Translations under genes and position numbers: made by a program
Assembly (NCBI RefSeq): GCF_000526235.1
Contig: NZ_JAFR01000009.1
Coordinates: 86,807 to 150,806 of the forward strand
Direction: 5' to 3'
Source: Acholeplasma granularum ATCC 19168
GTDB lineage: Bacteria; Bacillota_I; Bacilli_A; Acholeplasmatales; Acholeplasmataceae
DNA length: 64,000 nt
Notes under the pieces: model-generated
The model's input: the letters and a program-made list of their open reading frames with translations, nothing else
Told to the model about the DNA's origin: nothing
The model's database searches: none
Shown: one piece after another, positions 9,475 to 17,460 of the stretch
Layout of the letters: each line of letters starts with the position of its first letter
Position numbering within the stretch: position 1 is the first letter of the stretch

Positions 9475-10833
9475 ATGACATTAAATAAAAAATTAGTACT
9501 AGATCCAACATATGAACCAGCAATACATTACATCAATGGATTCAAGGAAAGTGTAAAAGCATCAAATAACTATGAACCTCTAACGGTTGTTGTAGAGCGT
9601 ATGGACGGTTTAAGTGAAAGTTATAGTGCAAACATTTTTAAAAGTGAAGACAAATTTAATGAAAACTTAATTTTTGTTAATCGATTAGTCAAAGCACTAC
9701 TTTGGATTTATGGTGGATATAAAGTAACCATCGTAGGTAATGAAAAAATATTTAAAGCAGTTAAAAAAACATATCTTGAAGGTGATAGATTATTCGACTC
9801 AAAATTTATGAGTCGTATATATGGAAAAGACTTTGAGGTATTACATAGTCAAACATTACCTGAAATTAAAACCTTAGATCAAGCAATCGGTAAACATTTA
9901 AAAGGGAACCGTATCGGGTTTGATGCAGGGGGTTCTGATATGAAAGTATCAGCTGTTGTTGATGGGACTCCAATATTTAGTACAGAAGTTGTTTGGTTTC
10001 CAAAACTAAATAGTAATCCTGAGTATCATAAAGAACATATTAGAAAAGTTATTCAACTTGCTGTCGATAAACTTCCAAGTGTAGATGCATTAGGTGTTTC
10101 AAGTGCAGGTGTCTACATTCATAATGAAGCAAGAGTAGCGAGCTTATTTATTGAAGTTAACGATGATGATTTTGATAAATACGTAAAAAATATTTATATT
10201 GATATAGCAAAAGAATTAAATGTTCCTCTTGAGGTTGCAAACGATGGAGATGTTACTGCACTTGCAGGGTCAATGAGTTTAGGGAAAAATAACTTACTTG
10301 GAATTGCTATGGGTACATCTGAAGCAGTTGGTTATATTAATAAAAATGGAAATGTTACTGGTTGGTTAAATGAGTTAGCGTTTGTTCCGGTTGATTTTCA
10401 AGAAAATGGACCACAAGATGAATGGAGTTTAGATTTTGGTACAGGTAATAAATATTTTAGTCAAGATGCAGTTATTCGTTTAGCTGAGAAATCAGGTATA
10501 ACATTCGATAATGAAATGCCACTTGCTGAAAGATTAAAGGTTGTTCAAAATTTAGATGAACAAAGTTCAACTTACCAAAACATTTACAAGACAATCGGTA
10601 CATACTTAGGATACACACTTGCATATTACTCAGAATTCTACTTCATTGAAGAAGTGTTACTATTAGGTAGAGTAACATCAGGACTTGGTGGACAAATAAT
10701 TGTTGAAGTAGCAAAAGAAGTACTTGATAAAGAATTTAAAACATTAAGTAAACAAATAAATATTTCATTACCAGATGAAAAAGCGCGCCGTGTTGGACAG
10801 TCTGTTGCAGCAGCAAGCTTAGTAAAATTATAA
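9475..10833 (+). CDS. Divergent ROK-family sugar kinase with extra N-terminal domain
   Basis: A 452-residue protein whose second part is an ASKHA/ROK kinase. The phosphate-1 loop is FDAGGSDMK (149-157), the putative catalytic base lies in ANDGDVTA (D257), and a GIAMGTSEAVG segment matches the phosphate-2 region. The normal ROK zinc motif (GH...CxCGxxGCxE) is absent; in its place is a cysteine-free DFGTGNKYFSQDA stretch. Residues 1-140 form an additional domain I do not recognise. It is preceded by nagB (13 nt) and followed by a PIG-L deacetylase (12 nt). By context it may phosphorylate glucosamine or N-acetylglucosamine, but the substrate is inference. Confidence 0.8.
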   Translation: MTLNKKLVLDPTYEPAIHYINGFKESVKASNNYEPLTVVVERMDGLSESYSANIFKSEDKFNENLIFVNRLVKALLWIYGGYKVTIVGNEKIFKAVKKTYLEGDRLFDSKFMSRIYGKDFEVLHSQTLPEIKTLDQAIGKHLKGNRIGFDAGGSDMKVSAVVDGTPIFSTEVVWFPKLNSNPEYHKEHIRKVIQLAVDKLPSVDALGVSSAGVYIHNEARVASLFIEVNDDDFDKYVKNIYIDIAKELNVPLEVANDGDVTALAGSMSLGKNNLLGIAMGTSEAVGYINKNGNVTGWLNELAFVPVDFQENGPQDEWSLDFGTGNKYFSQDAVIRLAEKSGITFDNEMPLAERLKVVQNLDEQSSTYQNIYKTIGTYLGYTLAYYSEFYFIEEVLLLGRVTSGLGGQIIVEVAKEVLDKEFKTLSKQINISLPDEKARRVGQSVAAASLVKL

Positions 10834-10845
10834 GAGGATAAAACA

Positions 10846-11694
10846 ATGAATAAATATAATAAAAATACTGAATTTTATATTCCAGATAACGTAGATTTTG
10901 AAACAGCAATTAAAAGAACAACTCATATGGCAGTACTAGCTCACCATGATGATATTGAAATTGGTGCAATTGATGGTGTTTTACAAACATTTCAAAAACC
11001 TGATAAATGGTTTTTTGGTGTGGTTGTAACTGATGGTTCAGGTTCATCTCGTGGTGGTAATTATGCACACTATACAAATGAAGAGATGATGAAAGTTCGT
11101 AACCTTGAACAAAAAAAGGCAGCTTATTTAGGTGAATATGGTCTTCAAGCATTTATTAACTCCCCATCAAGCCAAACAAAAGATCCAAATGATAAAGAAG
11201 TCATTAAAGAAATCAAACAAATGATTCTAGATGCAAATCCAGAAGTTATCTATACTCATAACTTAGCGGATAAACATGATACACATATCGGTGTTGTAAC
11301 AAAAACAATTCGTGCAATTCGTGAAATCCCAATGGAACTGCGTCCTAAAAAATTATATGCTGTAGAAGTGTGGCGTGACCTTGACTGGCTAAATGATGAA
11401 GAAAAGGTTGCATTTAGTGTAGGCGGTAGACCAAACTTAACAAATAGTTTAGTTGAAGTGTTTGATTCACAAATAGACGGAGCTAAACGCTATGATCTAG
11501 CAGCAATTGGTAGAAGATTAGCTAATGCAACATTCTCAAATGCGCATGCAGTTGATCAATCAGATCAAGTAGTTAATGGAATGGACTTAACACCATTAAT
11601 TTTAGATGATTCCATTGACATGGTTACATTTATACTAGAAGCAATTGACCGTTTTAAATTAGATGTAGAAAATAAAATTAGAAAAATGTTATAA
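10846..11694 (+). CDS. PIG-L family (LmbE-like) deacetylase
   Basis: A 282-residue zinc-dependent deacetylase of the PIG-L/LmbE superfamily. The metal-binding AHHDD motif is at residues 32-36, and the second His motif is in HNLADKHDTH. Members remove acetyl groups from N-acetylglucosamine-containing molecules. No signal peptide is present, so it acts in the cytosol. Being in an operon with nagB and a ROK kinase but no nagA, it is a plausible replacement for N-acetylglucosamine-6-phosphate deacetylase; that role is inferred from context. It starts 12 nt after the kinase stop with a GAGGA binding site. Confidence 0.87.
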   Translation: MNKYNKNTEFYIPDNVDFETAIKRTTHMAVLAHHDDIEIGAIDGVLQTFQKPDKWFFGVVVTDGSGSSRGGNYAHYTNEEMMKVRNLEQKKAAYLGEYGLQAFINSPSSQTKDPNDKEVIKEIKQMILDANPEVIYTHNLADKHDTHIGVVTKTIRAIREIPMELRPKKLYAVEVWRDLDWLNDEEKVAFSVGGRPNLTNSLVEVFDSQIDGAKRYDLAAIGRRLANATFSNAHAVDQSDQVVNGMDLTPLILDDSIDMVTFILEAIDRFKLDVENKIRKML

Positions 11695-11733
11695 GTATTA
11701 ACCTATAAAAAAATAATGTTTAAAGGATAAAAA

Positions 11734-12447
11734 ATGTTTACCATAGATGACTTACAAAAATTATATAATTCATCTAACTATATTGTCTTTTTTGGTGGTG
11801 CCGGAGTTTCAACTGAATCAGGTATCAAAGACTTTAGAGGTGAAAATGGTTTATATAAGGAGAAGTTTAAAAACTATAGACCTGAAGACATTTTATCTAA
11901 ATCATTTTTCTTTAATCATACAAAAGATTTTTATGAATACTATAAAACACATTTTTTAAATCCCAATATCAAACCTAATAAAGCACATGACTGGTTAGCT
12001 AAAGCTGAACTAAAGGGCAAAATAAAATCTGTAATTACACAAAATATAGATGGACTTCATCAAATGGCTGGCTCTAAAAATGTAATTGAATTACATGGAT
12101 CAGTTCACCGGTATTATACTGTTAAAAAGAATCAACCAATTGATGGACTCCCTATTATTATAAAAACAGAGGGCATACCTAAGGATACTGATGGTGACAT
12201 TATTAAACCAGATGTTACATTATATGAAGAACCGCTTGATACTAAAGTAGTTTCAAATGCTATTATGGAAATTAATAAAGCAGATCTTTTAATTATTGCA
12301 GGAACTTCTCTAACGGTTTATCCAGCAGCAAGTTATATTCAATATTTCAAGGGTGAAAATATTGTAGTAATTGATCGAATGCCTATGAATTTTAAAAACT
12401 TTCTACAAGGTAATGTTGGAGAAATATTAAGTAAAATAAAAATATAA
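11734..12447 (+). CDS. Sirtuin (Sir2-family) lacking all zinc-binding cysteines
   Basis: A 237-residue NAD-dependent protein deacylase homologue. The Rossmann and NAD motifs GAGVSTESGIKDFRG (22-36) and TQNIDGLH (102-109), the catalytic His in ELHGS (H121) and GTSLTVYPA near the C-terminus are all present. The four cysteines that normally hold zinc are missing: the first pair is replaced around YTVKK (128-132) and the second around KDTDGD (150-155). The whole protein contains no cysteine. The KPDVTLYEE stretch after the small domain is kept. It may still be a deacylase or use another substrate. It follows the PIG-L gene by 39 nt and ends in a terminator. Confidence 0.88.
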   Translation: MFTIDDLQKLYNSSNYIVFFGGAGVSTESGIKDFRGENGLYKEKFKNYRPEDILSKSFFFNHTKDFYEYYKTHFLNPNIKPNKAHDWLAKAELKGKIKSVITQNIDGLHQMAGSKNVIELHGSVHRYYTVKKNQPIDGLPIIIKTEGIPKDTDGDIIKPDVTLYEEPLDTKVVSNAIMEINKADLLIIAGTSLTVYPAASYIQYFKGENIVVIDRMPMNFKNFLQGNVGEILSKIKI

Positions 12448-12460
12448 ATATTATACAGAC

Positions 12461-12495
12461 AATAGACATGATGATTATTCGTGTCTATTTTTTTA
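12461..12495 (+). terminator. Terminator after the sirtuin gene
   Basis: AATAGACA (12461-12468) pairs with TGTCTATT (12482-12489), followed by a run of T. It separates the amino-sugar operon from the polysaccharide operon. Confidence 0.85.
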
Positions 12496-12518
12496 CGTAT
12501 TTTTACAACAATTGAAGG

Positions 12519-12625
12519 AAAACTCCAAAAAACTATAAAAAATAATAAATTTGCTTGTAATCGTTTTCAACATATGATAAACTTTAGGTGAAATAAAACT
12601 CCAAAATTAAACAAGATGTTGAAAA
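12519..12625 (+). promoter_or_regulatory. Promoter of the polysaccharide operon with cre site and repeats
   Basis: TTGCTT (12551-12556), 16-nt spacer, TATGAT (12573-12578). Overlapping it at 12555-12569 is TTGTAATCGTTTTCA, a perfect match to the CcpA cre consensus WTGNAANCGNWNNCW. Two more repeats surround it: the direct repeat AAAACTCCAAAA at 12519-12530 and 12595-12606, and the inverted repeat TTTTCAACAT (12564-12573) with ATGTTGAAAA (12616-12625). The repeats could be operators for the RpiR regulator encoded just downstream. Confidence 0.65.
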
Positions 12626-12650
12626 TATGCTCCAAAGGTGGAAAAAGCAA

Positions 12651-13469
12651 ATGGATGAACGTAGAAATGCACTGTTTAAACGTTATCAACCTTACATTGA
12701 TAAATTGTCAAAAACAGAACTAATTATTCACAATTATGTTGTTGGAAATCCAGAACAAGTAATTTACTCAGCAATCAGTCAATTATCAAACTTACTTGAA
12801 GTGGGAGAAGCAACTATTTTACGCTATGTAAAGAAGATGGGGTTTGATGGTTATGCATCATTTAAACTTGAACTATTTAAAGAGTTTGATGCAACTAAAG
12901 AAATAACTAATAAACCTTATATAGAACAAATTGCTTCAAACATGGAAACAACCATTCAAGAAACTAAGGCACGTATTAATGAAAAAGAAATTGATAAAGC
13001 GGCACATCTTATACTGAATAGTAAAAAAGTATTAGTGATCGGCCAAGGTGCATCACATATTAGTGCTCAAGACACTTTTTCAAGATTAATACGCATTGGA
13101 ATTGATGCAGTCGTCGTACATGATACGCATTTACTGTATATGTATACATCAATTCTAAATCCAGATACAGTAGTAATTAGTTACACCTTCTCAGGTGAAA
13201 CAAAAGAAATTGTTAAAGCCTCTGAGCTTGCTAAAAAATCCGGATGTAAAGTTATAGGTATTACAAACTATGAGAAATCTGCAATTTCAAATTTATCAGA
13301 TGTTACATTATACACGAGTGGTTATGAACAAAATCTACAAGGTGGTGTATTAAGTTCAAAAATTTCACAATTATTTATATCAGATGTATTAATCACACGT
13401 TGTAGTTTATTAAATGAAGAAAAATCATTAGAAAATATTAGAAAGACAACTCAATCGTTATTTGACTAG
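12651..13469 (+). CDS. RpiR/MurR-family transcriptional regulator
   Basis: A sugar-phosphate-sensing regulator. The N-terminal helix-turn-helix domain is visible (KLSKTELIIHNYV, then the AISQLSNLLEVGEATILRY recognition region). The C-terminal SIS domain follows, with VLVIGQGASHISAQD and VVISYTFSGETKEIV. I prefer ATG 12651 (272 residues) because AAAGGTGG lies 9 nt before it; ATG 12627 is in frame but has no ribosome binding site. It heads the polysaccharide operon and probably controls it in response to a phosphorylated uronate or hexosamine. It lies 8 nt before the GH88 gene. Confidence 0.9.
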   Translation: MDERRNALFKRYQPYIDKLSKTELIIHNYVVGNPEQVIYSAISQLSNLLEVGEATILRYVKKMGFDGYASFKLELFKEFDATKEITNKPYIEQIASNMETTIQETKARINEKEIDKAAHLILNSKKVLVIGQGASHISAQDTFSRLIRIGIDAVVVHDTHLLYMYTSILNPDTVVISYTFSGETKEIVKASELAKKSGCKVIGITNYEKSAISNLSDVTLYTSGYEQNLQGGVLSSKISQLFISDVLITRCSLLNEEKSLENIRKTTQSLFD

Positions 13470-13477
13470 GAGGACAT

Positions 13478-14686
13478 ATGGCAGTCACATTAGAAGTAAT
13501 TAAAAACAAAGAACGTTTTAATCAAAAATTAGATTCACAATTAATTAAAGAAGCACTGGATTATAGTATTAAATCAATTGATCATAGATTAGAAACTTAT
13601 GGATCAGATTTATTTCCAACAGCAAACAGTAGAAATAACAAATATAAACCAATAGATAACCTATTTTTCCCAGCAGAAAAAAATCCTGATAACTGGACAA
13701 CTGGTTTCTGGAGTGGGCAAATTTGGTTAGCATATCAATACACTCAAGATAATAAATACAAAAAAATTGGTCAAAGACATTCGGAAATATTTAAAGAAAG
13801 AATGGATAATTACTATAATGGACACAGAAAATTATCAGACCTAGATCATCATGACATTGGATTCTTATACTTACTATCAACAAAGGCTGATTATCAATTA
13901 ACAGGATCCCTTAAGGCACTTGAAACAACGCTTCAAGCATCTGAATTATTAATGAACCGTTATGTTGATAAAGCGGGTATATTACAAGCTTGGGGTGATA
14001 TGAATAACCCGCTACAACGTGGAAGAATCATTATTGACTGTAATATGAACACACCACTTCTATATTTTGCAAGCAAGCATAAAAATGATCCAAAATATGC
14101 AAATGCTGCAACAAACCACTTAAATCAAGCAGCTAAAACATTAGTTAGAAGCGATGCAAGTACATACCATACATTCTTCTTTGATACAGAAACAGGAGAA
14201 CCTAAATATGGAAACACATTCCAAGGTTATAGCGATGATTCATCTTGGGCAAGAGGTCAGGCTTGGGGAATCTTAGGATTTGCATTAGCTTATGGATATA
14301 ACAAAGAGCAAATATTCTTAGAAAGATCAAAACAAACAGCACACTACTTTCTAAATCGTTTACCTAACGATTTAGTATGTAACTGGGACTTGATTTTCTT
14401 AGAAGATAATGGTCAAAGAGATACATCTGCAGCAGCAATTGCAGCGATTGGATTATTAGAATTATCTAAATATGCTAGTGATCCAATATATAAAGATGCA
14501 GCAGTTAGTATTACACATGCATTAATTAAGCATTATATGGGTAGTGATTTAGAAGGATTAGTTAAGTCAGGCGTCTATCACTATCATGGAAATCTAGGCA
14601 TTAATGAATATTTAGTTTATGGCGATTACTTTTTCATGGAACTATTACTAATGCTTCATCAAGATATAAAATCTTTCTGGAAATAA
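13478..14686 (+). CDS. ugl: Glycoside hydrolase family 88 unsaturated glucuronyl hydrolase
   Basis: Removes the 4,5-unsaturated uronate from the non-reducing end of oligosaccharides made by polysaccharide lyases, as in chondroitin, hyaluronan or heparin breakdown. The 402-residue alpha/alpha barrel shows TTGFWSGQIWLAY (74-86), DLDHHDIGFLYLL (121-133) and RIIIDCNMNTPLLYF (183-197). D126 and D187 match the two essential aspartates of characterised Ugl enzymes. SDDSSWARGQAWG is also conserved. It has no signal peptide, so it works in the cytosol on imported oligosaccharides. The ATG at 13478 follows AGGAGG. Confidence 0.93.
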   Translation: MAVTLEVIKNKERFNQKLDSQLIKEALDYSIKSIDHRLETYGSDLFPTANSRNNKYKPIDNLFFPAEKNPDNWTTGFWSGQIWLAYQYTQDNKYKKIGQRHSEIFKERMDNYYNGHRKLSDLDHHDIGFLYLLSTKADYQLTGSLKALETTLQASELLMNRYVDKAGILQAWGDMNNPLQRGRIIIDCNMNTPLLYFASKHKNDPKYANAATNHLNQAAKTLVRSDASTYHTFFFDTETGEPKYGNTFQGYSDDSSWARGQAWGILGFALAYGYNKEQIFLERSKQTAHYFLNRLPNDLVCNWDLIFLEDNGQRDTSAAAIAAIGLLELSKYASDPIYKDAAVSITHALIKHYMGSDLEGLVKSGVYHYHGNLGINEYLVYGDYFFMELLLMLHQDIKSFWK

Positions 14687-14746
14687 AGATAATATAATCT
14701 AGTTTAAACTTTAGAAAGGAAAAAGTATTCAGCATTAAAAAATAAG

Positions 14747-15685
14747 TTGAATACAAATAGAAACATGTCAAAGATAAAACGAAATTTTAAAAATAATTGG
14801 CAAATATATTTGATGATTCTTCCTGTATTTATTTGGATTGGAATATTCGTACTACAACCATTCTTCTTAAATATCATTATTTCGCTACAAGATTATCAAC
14901 CGGACTTAAATATTACTGGAAGTACATTTGTAGGATTTAGCAATTATGCCACATTCTTTAGTGGAGGTAACTTTTGGAAATTACTTTCTAATACACTATC
15001 CATTAATATCCTAACCTTATTAATTGGGTTTCCTGCAGCAATCTTTGTTGCAATAATGCTTTATGAAAGTGAATCTAAATGGCTTAGAAATATTACACAA
15101 ACAGCTCTATTCTTACCGTTTTTCATCTCTGCTGTTGTTGTTTCAGGAATAGTGGTTGAGTTTTTAAAAGCTGATACTGGTGTAATTACAAGTATTTTAG
15201 AGGTGTTTGGAGTTCCAAGGGAAGCGCACCTTTCAAATCCAAATTATTTTAGACTGATATATGCATTAATGGATTTATGGCAAACATTAGGTTATAACAC
15301 GTTAATTTATTATGCAGCATTAATTATGATCGACTCAACATTATATGAAGCTGCAAGAATTGATGGTGCTAATAAATTTAAACAAATTATTCATATTACA
15401 ATTCCAAGCATTATGCCTTTAATTATTACCACTCTTTTACTAAAAATTGGTCGTATTATGCAGCTTGGTTATGAAAAAGTTTTACTTCTACAAAACAATG
15501 GTAACTTGCCAGTATCAGAAATTATTAGTACATATGTCTATAACATCGGCCTTGCACCACGAGTTGGATTTCCAAACTATGGTGTTGCGGCAGCAGTAGG
15601 TATATTTGATGCAGTCATTGCAGTAGCATTAATATTTGCATCTAATAAAATCGCTAAGAAATTGTCAGGTACAAAACTATGGTAA
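14747..15685 (+). CDS. ABC transporter permease, LplB type (carbohydrate)
   Basis: The first of two membrane subunits of a CUT1-type importer. Its 312 residues carry about six hydrophobic membrane segments, the first at about 25-45. The cytoplasmic EAA loop is seen as LYEAARIDGANKF, which contacts the ATPase. The start is uncertain: TTG at 14747 or ATG at 14765, neither with a good ribosome binding site; AGAAAGGA at 14713-14720 is too far upstream. LplB/YteP relatives import oligogalacturonides or glycosaminoglycan oligosaccharides. The second permease overlaps its end, and no ATPase gene is present in the operon. Confidence 0.9.
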   Translation: MNTNRNMSKIKRNFKNNWQIYLMILPVFIWIGIFVLQPFFLNIIISLQDYQPDLNITGSTFVGFSNYATFFSGGNFWKLLSNTLSINILTLLIGFPAAIFVAIMLYESESKWLRNITQTALFLPFFISAVVVSGIVVEFLKADTGVITSILEVFGVPREAHLSNPNYFRLIYALMDLWQTLGYNTLIYYAALIMIDSTLYEAARIDGANKFKQIIHITIPSIMPLIITTLLLKIGRIMQLGYEKVLLLQNNGNLPVSEIISTYVYNIGLAPRVGFPNYGVAAAVGIFDAVIAVALIFASNKIAKKLSGTKLW

Positions 15686-16560
15686 AACGTAAAAATAAAA
15701 GTTCATTTGCTAGATTAGATCTATCAGAAAAAATCTTTAAAATTGGTAATGGAGTTTTACTAATTATACTTGCATTACTGGTGATCTATCCAATTTGGTA
15801 CATCATTATAAGTTCTATTAGTCAACCTGTATTATTTGATATTGCATCTACTAAAAATCCATTAATTTTAATTCCACAAGGATTTACATTAGATTATATT
15901 GTAGAGCATTTTCAAAATTCAGATATATGGAGAGCCTACGGTAACACATTTATCTATACATTTGGTGGTGTTGGACTGAGTATGGTTTTATCAATCTTAG
16001 CAGCTTATGTGATGAGCATTAAATTTAAAGGAAATAAATTAATAAGTATAATCGTAACACTTACAATCTGGTTTAGACCGGGTATGATTGCTACATACAT
16101 TAATATAGATAACCTTGGTTTAATGGGCAGCCGTTGGGGATTAATATTACCATTTGCTTTCTCAGGATTTAATGTCATCTTATTAACTATGGGCTTTAAA
16201 GGTATACATCAAGATATCTTAGAAGCTGCAGAAATTGATGGTGCAAATCATTTCCAAAAACTATGGCATGTAGTCATACCAAATGCATTACCATCTATTA
16301 CAACTGTTGCATTATTCTATGCAATTGAACGCTGGAATGGTTATTTCTGGGCAGAGGTAGTACTTTTAGATGATACACTTTATCCACTCCAAGTGTTGGT
16401 AAAAAAGATGTTAAACTCCGGTGGAGACTCCGCATCACTATTTGAAGGATTGGTCTCAGCTTATGCATTAATTGTTATTGCAGTAGTTCCTGTATTAATT
16501 GTCTTCCCATTCATTCAAAAATACTTTAAAAAAGGAATCATGGAAGGTTCAGTAAAATAA
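15679..16560 (+). CDS. ABC transporter permease, LplC type (carbohydrate)
   Basis: The second membrane subunit of the importer, 293 residues with about six hydrophobic segments. The EAA loop is LEAAEIDGANHFQKLWH, followed by VIPNALP. Its ATG overlaps the preceding permease stop by 7 nt, indicating coupled translation. The substrate-binding protein of the same system is encoded downstream at 25.1-26.7 kb, separated by the lyase genes. As with many CUT1 importers in Firmicutes, a shared MsmK-like ATPase encoded elsewhere probably energises it. Confidence 0.9.
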   Translation: MVKRKNKSSFARLDLSEKIFKIGNGVLLIILALLVIYPIWYIIISSISQPVLFDIASTKNPLILIPQGFTLDYIVEHFQNSDIWRAYGNTFIYTFGGVGLSMVLSILAAYVMSIKFKGNKLISIIVTLTIWFRPGMIATYINIDNLGLMGSRWGLILPFAFSGFNVILLTMGFKGIHQDILEAAEIDGANHFQKLWHVVIPNALPSITTVALFYAIERWNGYFWAEVVLLDDTLYPLQVLVKKMLNSGGDSASLFEGLVSAYALIVIAVVPVLIVFPFIQKYFKKGIMEGSVK

Positions 16561-16589
16561 TAAAAAATAATAAAAGAAGAGGTAAAAAA

Positions 16590-17426
16590 ATGAAATTAAA
16601 CGTATTATACAATAATCATCCAGAGGATGTAAAAAAATATGACACTCAAACGCTAAGAGATAGATTCTTAGTTGAACAAATATTTGTTAAAGATGAGGTA
16701 AGCTTTTCTTATTCTCACCATGACCGTTTTATATTCGGTGGTGTATTACCTGTTGATGGACCGGTTGTCTTACCTGTAACCAAAGACTTAGGAACTAACT
16801 ACTTCCTAGAGCGCCGTGAAATGGGAATTATTAATGTAGGTGGCGACGGTTTTATTGAAGTTGATGGTAAACGTTATGATATGGTTACACAAGATGGATT
16901 ATATTTATCAAAAGGAACAAAAGATGTAGTCTTCCATTCACTAGATAAATCAAATCCAGCTAAATACTGGATTAACTCAGCACCAGCTCATAAAGAATTA
17001 CCAAATGTTCATATTCCATTTAAAGATGCAGTACCTACACCAATGGGTAATGATCAATCATTAAACAAAAGAATTATTTACAAATACTTAAATCCAGCAG
17101 TACTTGAAACATGTCAACTACAAATGGGATTAACACAGTTAGAAGATGGTAATGCATGGAACACAATGCCTGCACATACACATGATAGAAGAATGGAAGT
17201 TTATTTCTACTTCAATCTACCACAAGACGGTATCGTATTCCATTTAATGGGTAAACCAGAAGAAACTAGACATATTGTTATGAAAAATGAACAAGCTGTT
17301 GTATCACCATCATGGAGTATTCACTCAGGATTTGCAACGGCATCCTATACATTTATTTGGGGCATGGTTGGTGAAAACCAAACATATGATGATATGGATG
17401 CAATTAAAACAACGGATTTAAAATAA
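16590..17426 (+). CDS. kduI: 5-dehydro-4-deoxy-D-glucuronate isomerase
   Basis: Isomerises 5-keto-4-deoxyuronate (DKI), the product released from unsaturated uronates, to 2,5-diketo-3-deoxygluconate (DKII). The 278-residue cupin matches KduI throughout. The N-terminus has TLRDRFLVEQIF, and the middle has LERREMGIINVGG. The metal-binding region is PAHTHDRRMEVYFYF with two His and a Glu, and the third His is in SIHSGFATASY. It sits downstream of GH88 and the permeases, which fixes the pathway. The next enzymes (KduD-type reductase, KDG kinase, KDPG aldolase) are not in this window. Confidence 0.94.
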   Translation: MKLNVLYNNHPEDVKKYDTQTLRDRFLVEQIFVKDEVSFSYSHHDRFIFGGVLPVDGPVVLPVTKDLGTNYFLERREMGIINVGGDGFIEVDGKRYDMVTQDGLYLSKGTKDVVFHSLDKSNPAKYWINSAPAHKELPNVHIPFKDAVPTPMGNDQSLNKRIIYKYLNPAVLETCQLQMGLTQLEDGNAWNTMPAHTHDRRMEVYFYFNLPQDGIVFHLMGKPEETRHIVMKNEQAVVSPSWSIHSGFATASYTFIWGMVGENQTYDDMDAIKTTDLK

Positions 17427-17460
17427 AACTTAAGTTCACACTAAAAAAGGATAAAAAAAT

